The notes: generated by a model from the sequence alone, not told the origin. A stretch of 64,000 nucleotides of DNA from Acinetobacter baumannii (GCF_009759685.1 NZ_CP046654.1:1922001-1986000); one strand, 5' to 3'; shown: positions 54,513 through 63,746, counted from the first letter of the stretch. Numbers and translations are program-made.

Positions 54513-55049
54513 GTGGCACGTCGTCCCAAGCGTTATACTGAAGAAGATTTTGATTCTTTAGAAGGACGTGCAAGTAAAACCGAACAGAAAAAAGCAGTTC
54601 AACGTATGGCTGCTTTAGGTGAGCAGTTAGCACAACTTTCTATCAAACAAATTCAAAAACTTCCTGTTGATGAGCGTTTAATTGATGCTCTTTTGGAAGT
54701 TCAGAATATTAGTTCATTCGAAGCGCGCCGTCGTCAGTTTCAGCGTGTTGGTAAACTCTTGCGCAATGAAGATGAGACAGTCATTTTATCTTATTTAACT
54801 CCTCAGCAAGGCGCGAAGAAACAAGCTCAACTCATGCGTTGGGTAGATCGTATGATCGAGCAGGGCGACCCTGCAATCAATGAATTTAGCAAAATCTATA
54901 ATGCATCCGAGCGACATACTTTACGCCAGCATGTGTTAAGAATTAATCGTGATAAAACCCAGCAAGTTGCAGAAGCAGATCTTGAAGCAACTAAAATGAA
55001 ATTTATTAACTATGTACAACAGGTTGCTCTATTGTCAGATCAAGGTTAA
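54513..55049 (+). CDS. darP: Ribosome-associated assembly factor DarP (YjgA)
   Basis: A 178-residue basic helical protein of the DUF615/YjgA family that binds late 50S precursors. Start is GTG at 54513 (MARRPKRYTEEDFDSLEGRA). Seen: the family core KAVQRMAALGEQLAQLS, IQKLPVDERLIDALLEVQNI, FEARRRQFQRVGKLLRNED and ERHTLRQHVLRI. Last gene of the pcnB-to-darP run; a terminator follows. Confidence 0.92.
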   Translation: MARRPKRYTEEDFDSLEGRASKTEQKKAVQRMAALGEQLAQLSIKQIQKLPVDERLIDALLEVQNISSFEARRRQFQRVGKLLRNEDETVILSYLTPQQGAKKQAQLMRWVDRMIEQGDPAINEFSKIYNASERHTLRQHVLRINRDKTQQVAEADLEATKMKFINYVQQVALLSDQG

Positions 55050-55061
55050 TACAGTTTTAAA

Positions 55062-55096
55062 TAAAAAGCGGCGTTAGATACGCCGCTTTTTATTTT
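55062..55096. terminator. Bidirectional terminator after darP
   Basis: Stem AAAAGCGGCG/CGCCGCTTTT around TTAGATA (55064-55090), with A and T tracts on both sides. It serves darP and the convergent acyl-CoA synthetase gene. Confidence 0.92.
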
Positions 55097-55109
55097 TATA
55101 GGGTTCGGG

Positions 55110-56738
55110 TTAAGCACGTTCTTTTGCCCATTCACGCAAGATGAATTTTTGCAATTTACCTGTTGAAGTTTTTGGAATTTCAGTAATCACCACATCTTTA
55201 GGAACTTTAAAGCGCGCCAGTTCTTTTTGACAGTGCTCAATAATTTCTTCAGGCGTGACACTAGCCCCAGTTTTTAATTCAATAAATGCACATGGTACTT
55301 CTTGCCAACGTTCGTCAGGTTTTGCCACAACAGCGGCTGTTAAAACTGCTGGATGTTTATATAAAACGTCTTCGACTTCTAAAGATGAAATATTTTCTCC
55401 ACCTGAAATAATAATATCTTTAGAGCGATCAGTAATTTTTGCATAACCATCTGGGTGACAAACAGCTAGGTCACCCGTGTGGAACCAGCCACCTGCAAAG
55501 GCTTCTTCAGTTGCCTTTGGATTTTTTAAATATCCTTTCATGACAATATTGCCACGGAACATAATTTCTCCCATGGTTTCACCGTCATTTGGAACTGGCT
55601 GCATCGTTTCAGGATTTAACACCCGCATACTATCTTGTAAAGGATAAGGCACACCCTGACGAGAGTGTAGTTGCGCTTGCTCGGTAATGGAGAGGTCGCT
55701 CCATCCCGCTTGAGAAGCACAAAGCGCAGATGGTCCATAGGTTTCGGTTAAACCATACACATGGTTGACATTAATCCCAATATTCCGCATACCTTCAATG
55801 ACAGCGACAGGTGGAGCAGCACCTGCTACCATAACTTCAACATGATGTTCTATGCTTGGCTGCTTTTCCTTAGGCAGATTAATAATCATAGATAGGACGA
55901 TTGGAGCACCACAGAAGTAATCCACCTTATGTTTTGCAATAAGCTGCATCACCAGTTCTGGGTCAACTTTACGTAGACAAATATTGGTTCCGCCACTTGC
56001 TGTAATACTCCATGCAAAGCACCAACCATTACAATGAAACAGAGGAAGTGTCCATAAATAAACGGCTCGAGGTTTCATGCCACAAGCTAAAATATTACTA
56101 GCCGCATTTAAATAAGCACCTCGGTGGTGATAAACCACTCCTTTAGGATTTCCAGTGGTTCCAGAGGTATAATTTAAACTAATTGCATCCCACTCATCTT
56201 CAGGTAATTGCCATTCAAAATTGGCATCGCCTTGAGCTAACCATTCCTCATATTCGAAAGAACCAAGGAATTGGTTTTCGCCTTCATACTCTTCATCAGC
56301 AACATCAATCACAATAATATGTTGGTTAGGAATGAGTGATAAAGCTTCTCTTGCTAAATTAACAAACTCGGGGTCAACTAAAAGCACTTTAGTTTCAGCA
56401 TGCTCTAGCATAAAAGCGATGGTTTTAGCGTCTAAACGGGTATTTAGGGTATTAAGAACAGCACCCGCCATTGGTACAGCAAAATGTGCTTCAATCATTG
56501 CTGGTACATTTGGCAGTAAAACTGAAACCGTATCATTTTTAACTATGCCTAATTGTTGAAGCTGAGATGCAAATTGACGACAGCGCTGATAAGTTTGTTT
56601 CCATGAAATCTGACGGTTGCCGTGAATAATAGAAGCTTGGTCTGGATAGATATAAGCTGCGCGCTCTAAATAGCGCAGAGGGGATAACGCAACAAAGTTT
56701 GCGGGTGTGCGTGGTAATTCGTTATAGGCACTAACCAT
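55110..56738 (-). CDS. Acyl-CoA synthetase (AMP-forming), medium/long-chain type
   Basis: A 542-residue ANL-superfamily ligase that activates a fatty or other carboxylic acid with ATP and CoA. The ATG at 56738 has GGAG 8 bases ahead; a TTG three codons upstream is rejected. Seen: P-loop YTSGTTGNPKGV (about 190), HVYGLTETYGPS (about 325), GWFHTGDLAVCHPDGYAKITD, DRSKDIIISGGENISSLEVE and the catalytic Lys in PKTSTGKLQKF (near the C-terminus). Similar in layout to AlkK/FadD3-type enzymes used for medium-chain or branched acids. Substrate not readable. Single gene; a 16-base palindrome lies 63 bases upstream. Confidence 0.9.
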   Translation of the reverse strand: MVSAYNELPRTPANFVALSPLRYLERAAYIYPDQASIIHGNRQISWKQTYQRCRQFASQLQQLGIVKNDTVSVLLPNVPAMIEAHFAVPMAGAVLNTLNTRLDAKTIAFMLEHAETKVLLVDPEFVNLAREALSLIPNQHIIVIDVADEEYEGENQFLGSFEYEEWLAQGDANFEWQLPEDEWDAISLNYTSGTTGNPKGVVYHHRGAYLNAASNILACGMKPRAVYLWTLPLFHCNGWCFAWSITASGGTNICLRKVDPELVMQLIAKHKVDYFCGAPIVLSMIINLPKEKQPSIEHHVEVMVAGAAPPVAVIEGMRNIGINVNHVYGLTETYGPSALCASQAGWSDLSITEQAQLHSRQGVPYPLQDSMRVLNPETMQPVPNDGETMGEIMFRGNIVMKGYLKNPKATEEAFAGGWFHTGDLAVCHPDGYAKITDRSKDIIISGGENISSLEVEDVLYKHPAVLTAAVVAKPDERWQEVPCAFIELKTGASVTPEEIIEHCQKELARFKVPKDVVITEIPKTSTGKLQKFILREWAKERA

Positions 56739-57149
56739 GTGAAACAACTCCGTGTTCTATTTTTTAATTCATTCTTTGAAAATATGGCTTAATAGTAATC
56801 AAAGCATTAATGCTTTAGTCTTAAAGAGAAATACCTCTCAGTCAGAAAATGAGCAGAAATGCTATTTTCAACATCTTAAATCAGTTCTGATGAATAATTA
56901 TCCTATTTATGTATTTCTGAAAATTTAGCTAGGTTCTTATTAAAGTCATTTATTGCTGTTTACCGTATAAGCAAAATGTATTTATGATTTTATGAGTACA
57001 AAGGTTTTCACTTGGCTTGAACAAGTGTAAAATCTTTCAGGTTTTTTAATTTTGATTTACACCGTTTTTATATTTTGAGGCTTGCCTCGATCATAATCTC
57101 GCGGTGAAATGCTCCTTCGTATAGGGCATCACTCCTTAAGGATTTTTTT
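56739..57149. promoter_or_regulatory. Divergent intergenic region of the acyl-CoA synthetase and thrS
   Basis: About 410 bases. A perfect 16-base palindrome AAAGCATTAATGCTTT (56801-56816) lies 63 bases upstream of the acyl-CoA synthetase start and suits a TetR/FadR-type operator. On the thrS side, CACTTG/CAAGTG arms (57009-57014 and 57022-57027) lie in the spacer of a possible promoter (TTTTCA at 57005, TAAAAT at 57028, 17 bases apart). A GAGG/CCTC mini-hairpin lies at 57077-57088. I could not draw a tRNA-like operator of the E. coli thrS type with confidence. Confidence 0.4.
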
Positions 57150-59072
57150 ATGCCAATTATCACATTGCCAAATGGCGATCAAAAGAGTTTTGATCACCCT
57201 GTATCTGTTATGGAAGTCGCTCAAAGTATTGGGCCTGGTTTAGCAAAAAATACCGTTGCTGGACGAGTAAATGATCGCTTAGTTGATGCATGTGACTTAA
57301 TTACCGAAGACTCGACCTTACAAATTATCACTCCAAAAGATGAAGAAGGTCTTGAGATCATTCGCCACTCTTGTGCACACCTTGTAGGGCACGCAGTAAA
57401 ACAGCTTTTTCCTGAAGCAAAAATGGTGATTGGTCCGGTCATCGAAGAAGGTTTCTATTACGATATCTGGATGCCACGTCCTTTTACACTAGATGATATG
57501 GCTGCGATTGAAGAGCGTATGAAAAAGCTCATCGATCAAGATTATGACGTTATCAAAAAAATGACACCGCGTGATGAAGTCATCAGAGTATTCACTGACC
57601 GCGGCGAAGAATATAAATTACGTCTTGTGGAAGACATGCCTGAAGAAAAAGCAATGGGCTTGTACTACCACCAAGAATATGTAGATATGTGTCGTGGTCC
57701 GCACGTACCGAACACAAAATTCTTAAAATCATTCAAGCTTACTAAAATCTCTGGTGCTTACTGGCGTGGTGATGCGAAGAATGAACAGCTTCAACGTATC
57801 TATGGTACTGCTTGGGCTGATAAAAAACAGTTAGCAGCTTACATCAAGCGTATTGAAGAAGCTGAAAAGCGTGATCACCGTAAAATTGGTAAAGCGTTAG
57901 ACTTGTTCCATATGCAAGAAGAAGCACCGGGTATGGTGTTCTGGCATGCAAATGGCTGGACTATTTATCAAGTACTAGAACAGTACATGCGTAAAGTTCA
58001 GCAAGACAATGGTTACCAAGAAATCAAAACTCCGCAAATCGTAGATTTTACGCTTTGGGAGAAATCTGGTCATGCGGCAAACTATGCAGAAAACATGTTT
58101 ACGACTCATTCTGAAAGTCGTAACTATGCTGTAAAACCAATGAACTGTCCTTGTCACGTTCAAGTGTTTAACCAAGGATTAAAGTCTTACCGTGATTTAC
58201 CAATTCGTTTAGCTGAGTTTGGTTCTTGTCACCGTAATGAGCCGTCTGGTTCTTTACACGGTATTATGCGTGTTCGTGGTTTTACTCAAGATGATGCGCA
58301 TATCTTCTGTACTAAAGAACAGATCGGTAAAGAAGTTGCAGACTTTATTAAACTCACTTTAGATGTTTATAAAGACTTTGGCTTTGAAGAAGTTCAAATG
58401 AAATTATCTACTCGCCCAGAAAAGCGTGTAGGGGATGATGCACTTTGGGATTTAGCTGAAAAATCTTTGGCAGATGCTTTAGATGCAGCTGGTCTTGAAT
58501 GGGAATTGCAGCCGGGTGAAGGCGCATTCTATGGTCCAAAGATTGAGTTCTCTTTAAAAGACTGTCTTGGTCGTGTATGGCAATGTGGTACCATTCAGTG
58601 TGACTTCAACTTGCCAGTTCGTTTAGATGCTTCTTATGTAACTGAAGAAAACGAGCGTGATCAACCTGTCATGTTGCACCGTGCAATTCTTGGTAGTTTT
58701 GAGCGTTTTATTGGTATACTAATTGAACACTACGCTGGTTTTATGCCGCCTTGGCTATCACCTGTACAAGCATGTGTCATGAATATCACTGATTCTCAAG
58801 CTGAAGCAAGTGAGCAAGTTGTGGCAAAACTCAAGGAAAATGGTCTTCGTGCTATTTCTGACTTGAGAAATGAAAAAATCGGATTTAAGATTCGTGAGCG
58901 TACTCTAGAGCGCATTCCTTACCTGTTAGTTCTTGGTGATCGAGAAGTTGAAGAAGGTACAGTGAATGTACGTACTCGCTCAGGAAAAAATTTAGGTACT
59001 ATGTCAGTGGATGCTTTCATTGACTTAGTGAAATCTGCCGTCGCCGAACGTGGCCGGTATATTGTGGAGTAA
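57150..59072 (+). CDS. thrS: Threonyl-tRNA synthetase
   Basis: Class II synthetase charging tRNA-Thr. Of 640 residues. N-terminal TGS domain (residues 1-62), editing domain with [20 protein letters not shown] (about 73-92) and the C-x-x-x-x-H partner region, catalytic core with [10 protein letters not shown] (zinc Cys), motif 2 [20 protein letters not shown], and motif 3 [20 protein letters not shown]. Anticodon-binding domain at the C-terminus. AAGGA precedes the ATG. infC starts 5 bases after the stop, the usual thrS-infC coupling. Confidence 0.98.
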   Translation: MPIITLPNGDQKSFDHPVSVMEVAQSIGPGLAKNTVAGRVNDRLVDACDLITEDSTLQIITPKDEEGLEIIRHSCAHLVGHAVKQLFPEAKMVIGPVIEEGFYYDIWMPRPFTLDDMAAIEERMKKLIDQDYDVIKKMTPRDEVIRVFTDRGEEYKLRLVEDMPEEKAMGLYYHQEYVDMCRGPHVPNTKFLKSFKLTKISGAYWRGDAKNEQLQRIYGTAWADKKQLAAYIKRIEEAEKRDHRKIGKALDLFHMQEEAPGMVFWHANGWTIYQVLEQYMRKVQQDNGYQEIKTPQIVDFTLWEKSGHAANYAENMFTTHSESRNYAVKPMNCPCHVQVFNQGLKSYRDLPIRLAEFGSCHRNEPSGSLHGIMRVRGFTQDDAHIFCTKEQIGKEVADFIKLTLDVYKDFGFEEVQMKLSTRPEKRVGDDALWDLAEKSLADALDAAGLEWELQPGEGAFYGPKIEFSLKDCLGRVWQCGTIQCDFNLPVRLDASYVTEENERDQPVMLHRAILGSFERFIGILIEHYAGFMPPWLSPVQACVMNITDSQAEASEQVVAKLKENGLRAISDLRNEKIGFKIRERTLERIPYLLVLGDREVEEGTVNVRTRSGKNLGTMSVDAFIDLVKSAVAERGRYIVE

Positions 59073-59077
59073 GAAAG

Positions 59078-59629
59078 ATTAAACAGCCTGACCGTAACCA
59101 ACAACAAGGTGCAAAGAGTAACCGTCCAGCAATTAATGATGAGATCCGTGCAAAAGAAGTACGCCTTGTCGGTGCTGATGGTGAGCAAAAAGGAATTGTT
59201 TCATTAAATGAAGCACTGCGTGCTGCTGAGGATGCAGATCTTGACCTTGTTGAGATTGTCGCAAACGCTGAGCCGCCTGTTTGTAAAATCATGGATTACA
59301 ACAAGCACTTGTTTGACCTGAAACAGAAGCAAAAAGATGCCAAGAAAAAACAGCATCAAGTGCAAGTGAAGGAAATCAAACTACGCCCAGCAACTGATGT
59401 AGGTGATTATCAAGTTAAGCTTCGTGCTATTCTGAAGTTCCTTGAAGAAGGCAACAAAGTTAAGATCACCTTACGTTTCCGTGGTCGTGAAATGGCTCAC
59501 CAACAACTTGGTTTAGCTCAATTGCAAAAAATTGAAGCAGACGTAGCTGAGTTAGGGGTTGTAGAGCAAGCACCGAAAATGGAAGGTCGACAAATGGGTA
59601 TGTTACTTGGACCGAAAAAGAAAAAGTAA
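59078..59629 (+). CDS. infC: Translation initiation factor IF-3 (ATT start)
   Basis: IF3 monitors start-codon choice and keeps the 30S subunit free. The frame has no ATG, GTG or TTG until codon 72 (MDYNKH), far inside the domain; in the same frame an ATT at 59078 follows GGAG by 8 bases and yields 183 residues, the IF3 length. N-terminal domain: [20 protein letters not shown]; linker [19 protein letters not shown]-terminal domain: [19 protein letters not shown] and [13 protein letters not shown]. The ATT start is the conserved autoregulatory device of infC: IF3 rejects its own non-canonical start. Programs that demand ATG would truncate this gene. Confidence 0.96.
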
Positions 59630-59633
59630 CACT

Positions 59634-59667
59634 CAAAAAAAGCACTGCAAAAGCAGTGCTTTTTTAT
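59634..59667 (+). terminator. Intrinsic terminator of thrS-infC
   Basis: Stem AAAAGCACTGC/GCAGTGCTTTT with an AAAA loop and T run, directly after infC. It physically ends the operon before rpmI-rplT, which lie 2.8 kb further on. Confidence 0.93.
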
Positions 59668-59834
59668 GCCTCTCATCTTTTAGCTCTATTTTCTTAAACT
59701 GACGTTTAATATCGTTTTAATCCAAAGTTATTCTCAAATTTTATGTGTTTTTTGGTGTTGGAAATATCATTGTATTACCCAAAACATGATATAACGCAAG
59801 ACGCAGTCATGATAACGATGAATAGGAAAATAGA

Positions 59835-60455
59835 ATGATTGATCTATATTATTGGGGCACACCCAATGGACATAAAATCACAATTGCCTTAGAAGAAATG
59901 GGACTGGATTACACCCTTTACCCAATTAATATTTTAGAAAATGATCAATTTCAACCAGACTTCCTGAAAATTTCTCCGAATAATAAAATTCCTGCCATTG
60001 TTGACCAAGATGGTCCACGTGGTGAGCCAATTTCAGTATTTGAATCAGGCGCGATCTTGCAGTATTTAGGACGAAAAACTGGATTGTTCTACCCGACAGA
60101 CGAGCAAGAGCGAGTTGAAGTGGAACAATGGCTTATGTGGCAAATGGGTGGCTTAGGTCCTATGTTGGGACAAAATCATCATTTTAACCGCTTTGCGCCA
60201 GAGAAAATTCCCTATGCTATAGACCGCTATGTAAATGAGACTAAGCGTTTATATGGTGTGTTGAATAAACAGCTCATTGGTCAGAAGTTTGTTGCAGGGG
60301 AATACTCAATTGCTGATATGGCAATTCTACCTTGGATTTTGCGTTATGAATGGCAGGGGATTCAATTAGAGGATTACCCGTATGTACAAGAATACATTGT
60401 TCGCTTAACCGCACGCCCTGCAGTACAAAAAGCATTATCAATTAAAGTCATCTAA
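59835..60455 (+). CDS. yfcG: Nu-class glutathione S-transferase / disulfide reductase (YfcG-like)
   Basis: A 206-residue GST-fold protein. The N-terminal thioredoxin-like domain begins MIDLYYWGTPNGHKITIALE, with the Nu-class Thr-Pro-Asn in place of Tyr/Ser/Cys, then ISPNNKIPAIVD and FESGAILQYL; the helical domain has GGLGPMLGQNHHFNRFAPEKIPYAI, almost the E. coli YfcG signature. YfcG has weak transferase and strong disulphide-bond reductase activity with glutathione. Single gene with the start at 59835 preceded by GGAAA. Confidence 0.93.
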   Translation: MIDLYYWGTPNGHKITIALEEMGLDYTLYPINILENDQFQPDFLKISPNNKIPAIVDQDGPRGEPISVFESGAILQYLGRKTGLFYPTDEQERVEVEQWLMWQMGGLGPMLGQNHHFNRFAPEKIPYAIDRYVNETKRLYGVLNKQLIGQKFVAGEYSIADMAILPWILRYEWQGIQLEDYPYVQEYIVRLTARPAVQKALSIKVI

Positions 60456-60507
60456 GTTTATTGGTAGGGTAATGAATAAGGTGAAAGGTGATTTGGTCTA
60501 ATTTAAC

Positions 60508-60936
60508 ATGCTAAGTTACTTTTTACTTTTTCTGAGTGCATTTGGGGCGGCTACCTTATTACCGCTACAATCAGAAGCTGTACTCGCTACTTTACTATTA
60601 AAAGGTGAGCATTCAGCTTTTCTTCTCATTTTGATTGCTACTTTCGGAAATGTATTGGGCTCATGTATAAACTGGTGGTTAGGTTTAAAAATAGAACAGT
60701 TTAAACATAAAAAATGGTTTCCGGTTTCTGAAAAACGTTTAGAACAAGCCCAACGCTTTTATCATAAATATGGCTTTTATTCGCTGCTTTTAAGTTGGAC
60801 ACCTGTGATTGGTGACCCTATTACTTTGGTTGCTGGCTTATTCAAAGAAAATTTTTGGCGCTTTTTATTTATGGTCCTTATTGCTAAGGCTGGGCGTTAT
60901 ATCTTCATTTATTGGGTAATTACAGGTTTTATTTAA
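60508..60936 (+). CDS. yqaA: YqaA/VTT-domain inner-membrane protein
   Basis: A 142-residue integral membrane protein of the YqaA family (SNARE-associated/DedA-related fold). Four hydrophobic segments; family signatures SAFGAATLLPLQSEAVLATL (about 10-29), TFGNVLGSCINWWLG, RFYHKYGFYSLLLSWTPVIG and DPITLVAGLF. Same length as E. coli YqaA. DedA-like proteins support lipid scrambling and membrane homeostasis; for YqaA itself the role is unknown. It lies 52 bases after the GST gene, possibly in one transcript. Confidence 0.87.
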   Translation: MLSYFLLFLSAFGAATLLPLQSEAVLATLLLKGEHSAFLLILIATFGNVLGSCINWWLGLKIEQFKHKKWFPVSEKRLEQAQRFYHKYGFYSLLLSWTPVIGDPITLVAGLFKENFWRFLFMVLIAKAGRYIFIYWVITGFI

Positions 60937-60937
60937 A

Positions 60938-60964
60938 ATAAAAGCATCCGAAGATGCTTTATTA
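60938..60964. terminator. Bidirectional hairpin between yqaA and MFS gene
   Basis: Perfect stem AAAGCATC/GATGCTTT with CGAA loop (60941-60960), lying between two convergent stops and flanked by A/T tracts. Confidence 0.85.
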
Positions 60965-60975
60965 AAATGATTTAA

Positions 60976-62226
60976 CTAATCTTCTGAGCTTTTAGTAATA
61001 TCGACTTTAAAAAGATCATTGGTTTTTAGCCAACAGAAGGTTACTACTGCAAGAGTCATACAACCACCAAAAATAGTCGCTGCAATAGTTCCCAAATATT
61101 TGGCAGCCAAGCCTGATTCAAATGCACCCAGCTCATTACTTGATGAGACAAACATTCCATTTACAGCCGCTACGCGACCACGCATATTCTCTGGTGGGAA
61201 TATTTGCAAAATGGTTTGTCTAACTACCACCGAAATACTGTCGCAAGCACCCGTCATCGCCAACGCAAATAGTGATAACCACATGTTGTTCGAGAACGCG
61301 AAAAGGATTGTAAATACACCAAACCCTGCAACTGCAAGTAGCATATTACGCCATGCGTGCTGAGTTGGCGGAAAACGAGTTAAAGCAATCATAGTAATGA
61401 GCGCACCAATAGAAGGAGCCGCACGCAAGTAACCCAAGCCTTCAGGACCGACTTTTAAAATATCTTCGGCAAAAATAGGGAGTAGAGCGATTACACCACC
61501 AAATAAAACAGAGGCAAGGTCTAAAGAAATCGCCCAAAGAACTATTTTGGTTTTCCAAATAAAGCGAAAGCCATCGCCTAAGCTTTCTATAACATTGGCA
61601 GTTTCAATTTTAGGAAAGCTACGTTTATGTAATAAATTAATGAGAATAAAGCAGATACTAAGTAGACCGGCAACACTAAAAAGACTGGTTTCTCTGCCTA
61701 AATAAGCGAGCATGAACCCACCGAGCATAGGCCCAATAATTACACCACTCTGCCAACCAATGGTTGTCCATGTTGCACCATTTGCATAAAGCTCACGTGG
61801 AATTAAAAATGGTTTTAGGGATGTAGCAGAAGGGTTGTAAAAACCACGTATGGTGCCCAAACCAAAAATAACCGCATAAATGCCCCAAGAAAGGAAATTT
61901 ACACTGATATGACCCAACCCATGCAGATGGAACAGTAACCATAAAACTAAAGGAAGAGGTACTGAGAAAAATAAACAGATTTTCATGATGACCTGTTTAT
62001 TAAATTTATCAGCAAAATAACCACCCCAAAGCGATAGGGCAATAAATGGAATGGCTTCTGCTAGTCCAATTAAACCTAAAGTTAGAGGGTCTTTGGTAAT
62101 TTGATAAAGTGAATAGGCAACAATAATTTCTTGAATCAAAATTGCTAATGTTAAGCAAAATTGATTAATGGTGACAATTGAGAAATCTCTATAGCGCAGG
62201 GCAGCGAATGCATCATGTTTCTGCAT
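60976..62226 (-). CDS. MFS exporter, EntS/MFS_3-like
   Basis: A 416-residue major-facilitator protein of the EntS-like (MFS_3) branch, which includes siderophore and drug exporters. About 11-12 helices. Seen: N-terminal AFAALRYRDFSIVTINQFCL, motif A as GGYFADKFNKQVIM (about 68-81), TWTTIGWQSGVIIGPMLGGF (motif C-like), and RQTILQIFPPENMRGRVAAVNGMF (typical of EntS relatives). No siderophore genes are adjacent, so the substrate is open. It separates infC from rpmI-rplT in the opposite direction. Confidence 0.87.
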   Translation of the reverse strand: MQKHDAFAALRYRDFSIVTINQFCLTLAILIQEIIVAYSLYQITKDPLTLGLIGLAEAIPFIALSLWGGYFADKFNKQVIMKICLFFSVPLPLVLWLLFHLHGLGHISVNFLSWGIYAVIFGLGTIRGFYNPSATSLKPFLIPRELYANGATWTTIGWQSGVIIGPMLGGFMLAYLGRETSLFSVAGLLSICFILINLLHKRSFPKIETANVIESLGDGFRFIWKTKIVLWAISLDLASVLFGGVIALLPIFAEDILKVGPEGLGYLRAAPSIGALITMIALTRFPPTQHAWRNMLLAVAGFGVFTILFAFSNNMWLSLFALAMTGACDSISVVVRQTILQIFPPENMRGRVAAVNGMFVSSSNELGAFESGLAAKYLGTIAATIFGGCMTLAVVTFCWLKTNDLFKVDITKSSED

Positions 62227-62392
62227 TTGAAATATCGTATGTTGATAATTTGCCCATATTATAGGGGTAAATAAGCAGCGATGCTGAAATTATTGCCGAT
62301 TATATTCATCTAAAAAAGAGATAGGTTTTTCTCATTTCTAAAGAGGTTAATTTAAAAAAATTCTAGGAATAGTTTTAATTTTAGTCAGCATA

Positions 62393-62474
62393 CTATAAAA
62401 TACGCGCTTCCTTACCTGCAGGTCGATTTTGCAATGGTGCAATCGTGCCGAACAGGTGCCCAAAAGAGGTTACT
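62393..62474 (+). promoter_or_regulatory. Leader of rpmI-rplT
   Basis: A TATAAA-type minus-10 lies at 62394-62399; the minus-35 is poor. The leader contains a palindrome ACCTGCAGGT (62415-62424) and an imperfect hairpin CGATT...AATCG (about 62425-62446). Because rplT is known to be autoregulated by L20 binding a leader structure in other bacteria, this is where such a site would be expected; I cannot confirm it by eye. Confidence 0.35.
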
Positions 62475-62669
62475 ATGGCTAAGTTAAAAACTCGCCGTGG
62501 TGCAGCTAAACGCTTCAAAGCGACTGCAAACGGTTTTAAGCGCAAACAAGCATTCAAGCGCCACATTTTGACCAAAAAATCTGCTAAGCGTATCCGTCAA
62601 TTGCGCGGCTGTGTAATGGTTCACGTAAGTGACGTTGCTTCAGTTCGTCGTATGTGCCCATACATCTAA
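62475..62669 (+). CDS. rpmI: Ribosomal protein L35 (bL35)
   Basis: A 64-residue basic protein of the large subunit. The ATG at 62475 has AGAGG 5 bases before it; the frame opens ten codons earlier, which is rejected. Seen: [40 protein letters not shown]. The C-terminal VRRMCPYI contains Cys residues. rplT follows after 11 bases. Confidence 0.97.
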
Positions 62670-62680
62670 GGAGATTATAA

Positions 62681-63040
62681 ATGGCTCGTGTAAAACGTGG
62701 TGTAGTGGCTCATCGCCGTCACAAAAAAATTCTTGCTCGCGCTAAAGGTTACTACGGTGCTCGTTCACGCGTTTACCGCGTAGCGTTCCAAGCGGTAATC
62801 AAAGCTGGTCAATACGCTTACCGTGACCGTCGTCAGAAGAAACGTCAATTCCGTGCTCTATGGATTGCGCGTATCAACGCTGGTGCTCGTCAAAACGGTT
62901 TGTCTTACAGCCGTATGATCGATGGCTTGAAAAAAGCTCAAGTGATCATCGACCGTCGCGTATTAGCTGACATCGCTATGCATGATGCAGTAGCATTTGC
63001 TGCTTTAGCTGAAAAAGCTAAAGGTGCATTAGCTGCATAA
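62681..63040 (+). CDS. rplT: Ribosomal protein L20 (bL20)
   Basis: A 119-residue large-subunit assembly protein. Starts [20 protein letters not shown]; contains [19 protein letters not shown] and [27 protein letters not shown] precedes the ATG. L20 represses its own operon in other bacteria. Codon use is that of a highly expressed gene. A terminator follows. Confidence 0.98.
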
Positions 63041-63052
63041 GCTTAGAGATTC

Positions 63053-63087
63053 AAAAAAAGACCGCTTTTTAGCGGTCTTTTTTATTT
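63053..63087 (+). terminator. Intrinsic terminator of rpmI-rplT
   Basis: Stem AAAAGACCGCT/AGCGGTCTTTT with a short T loop and following T run, 13 bases after the rplT stop. Confidence 0.93.
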
Positions 63088-63130
63088 TTAGTGGTTCTAT
63101 TTTAAAAAAGAAAATAATCAGAGATAAATC

Positions 63131-63688
63131 ATGAAAGACGAAAAATTTCTAAATGACTTAATTCAAAAAATACAGCAAGGTCACCAGTTCAAATATTTAT
63201 ATTTCTGGGGACATACTCCTAAGAAAGCTAATCTTATTGATAAAAGCTGTTTTAGCCAGTGGTTTCCCGCGCAATTTAATGTAGAAGGTATTGAATACTT
63301 TACTGCTGAGCACTATATGATGGCGCAAAAAGCAAAATTATTTAATGATAAAGAAATTTTTGCACAGATTTTGCAGGTTAAACATCCGAATGAAGCGAAG
63401 CAACTAGGCCGTAAAGTACGTAATTATGATGAACAGATATGGCGAGAAAAACGTTTTGACATAGTGGTGCAGGCGAATTTTGCTAAATTTTCACAGCATC
63501 CTGAGTTAAAAAAATTCTTATTAGCAACGAGAGAGCGTATTTTGGTTGAAGCATCTCCAGTCGATAAAATTTGGGGGGTGGGTATGGCGCAAGACCATCC
63601 ACACATTCAAGATCCATCTCTATGGCAAGGACTAAATTTGTTGGGTTTTGCTTTAATACATGTTCGAGAGTTACTTTTAACTGAGTAG
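63131..63688 (+). CDS. NADAR-domain (YbiA-like) N-glycosidase-type protein
   Basis: A 185-residue cytoplasmic protein of the NADAR/YbiA family. Seen: CFSQWFPAQFNVEGIEYFTA followed by EHYMMAQKAKLF (the family's catalytic Glu region), EAKQLGRKV, WREKRFDIVVQANFAKFSQ and LVEASPVDKIWGVGM. Family members remove ADP-ribose from guanine in nucleic acids or hydrolyse N-glycosidic bonds in damaged riboflavin intermediates; which applies here is not readable. Single gene after the rplT terminator, ATG at 63131 with AGAGA upstream. Confidence 0.88.
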   Translation: MKDEKFLNDLIQKIQQGHQFKYLYFWGHTPKKANLIDKSCFSQWFPAQFNVEGIEYFTAEHYMMAQKAKLFNDKEIFAQILQVKHPNEAKQLGRKVRNYDEQIWREKRFDIVVQANFAKFSQHPELKKFLLATRERILVEASPVDKIWGVGMAQDHPHIQDPSLWQGLNLLGFALIHVRELLLTE

Positions 63689-63746
63689 GTTAGTACGAGA
63701 CGAATTAATGCTTCACTCTAAAAAGTAGTGACATGAGGGAAGTGAA

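Noticed and set aside
59291..59629. Short IF3 beginning at the internal ATG
   Set aside because: It would lack the whole N-terminal domain; the ATT start restores the normal length with a good Shine-Dalgarno.
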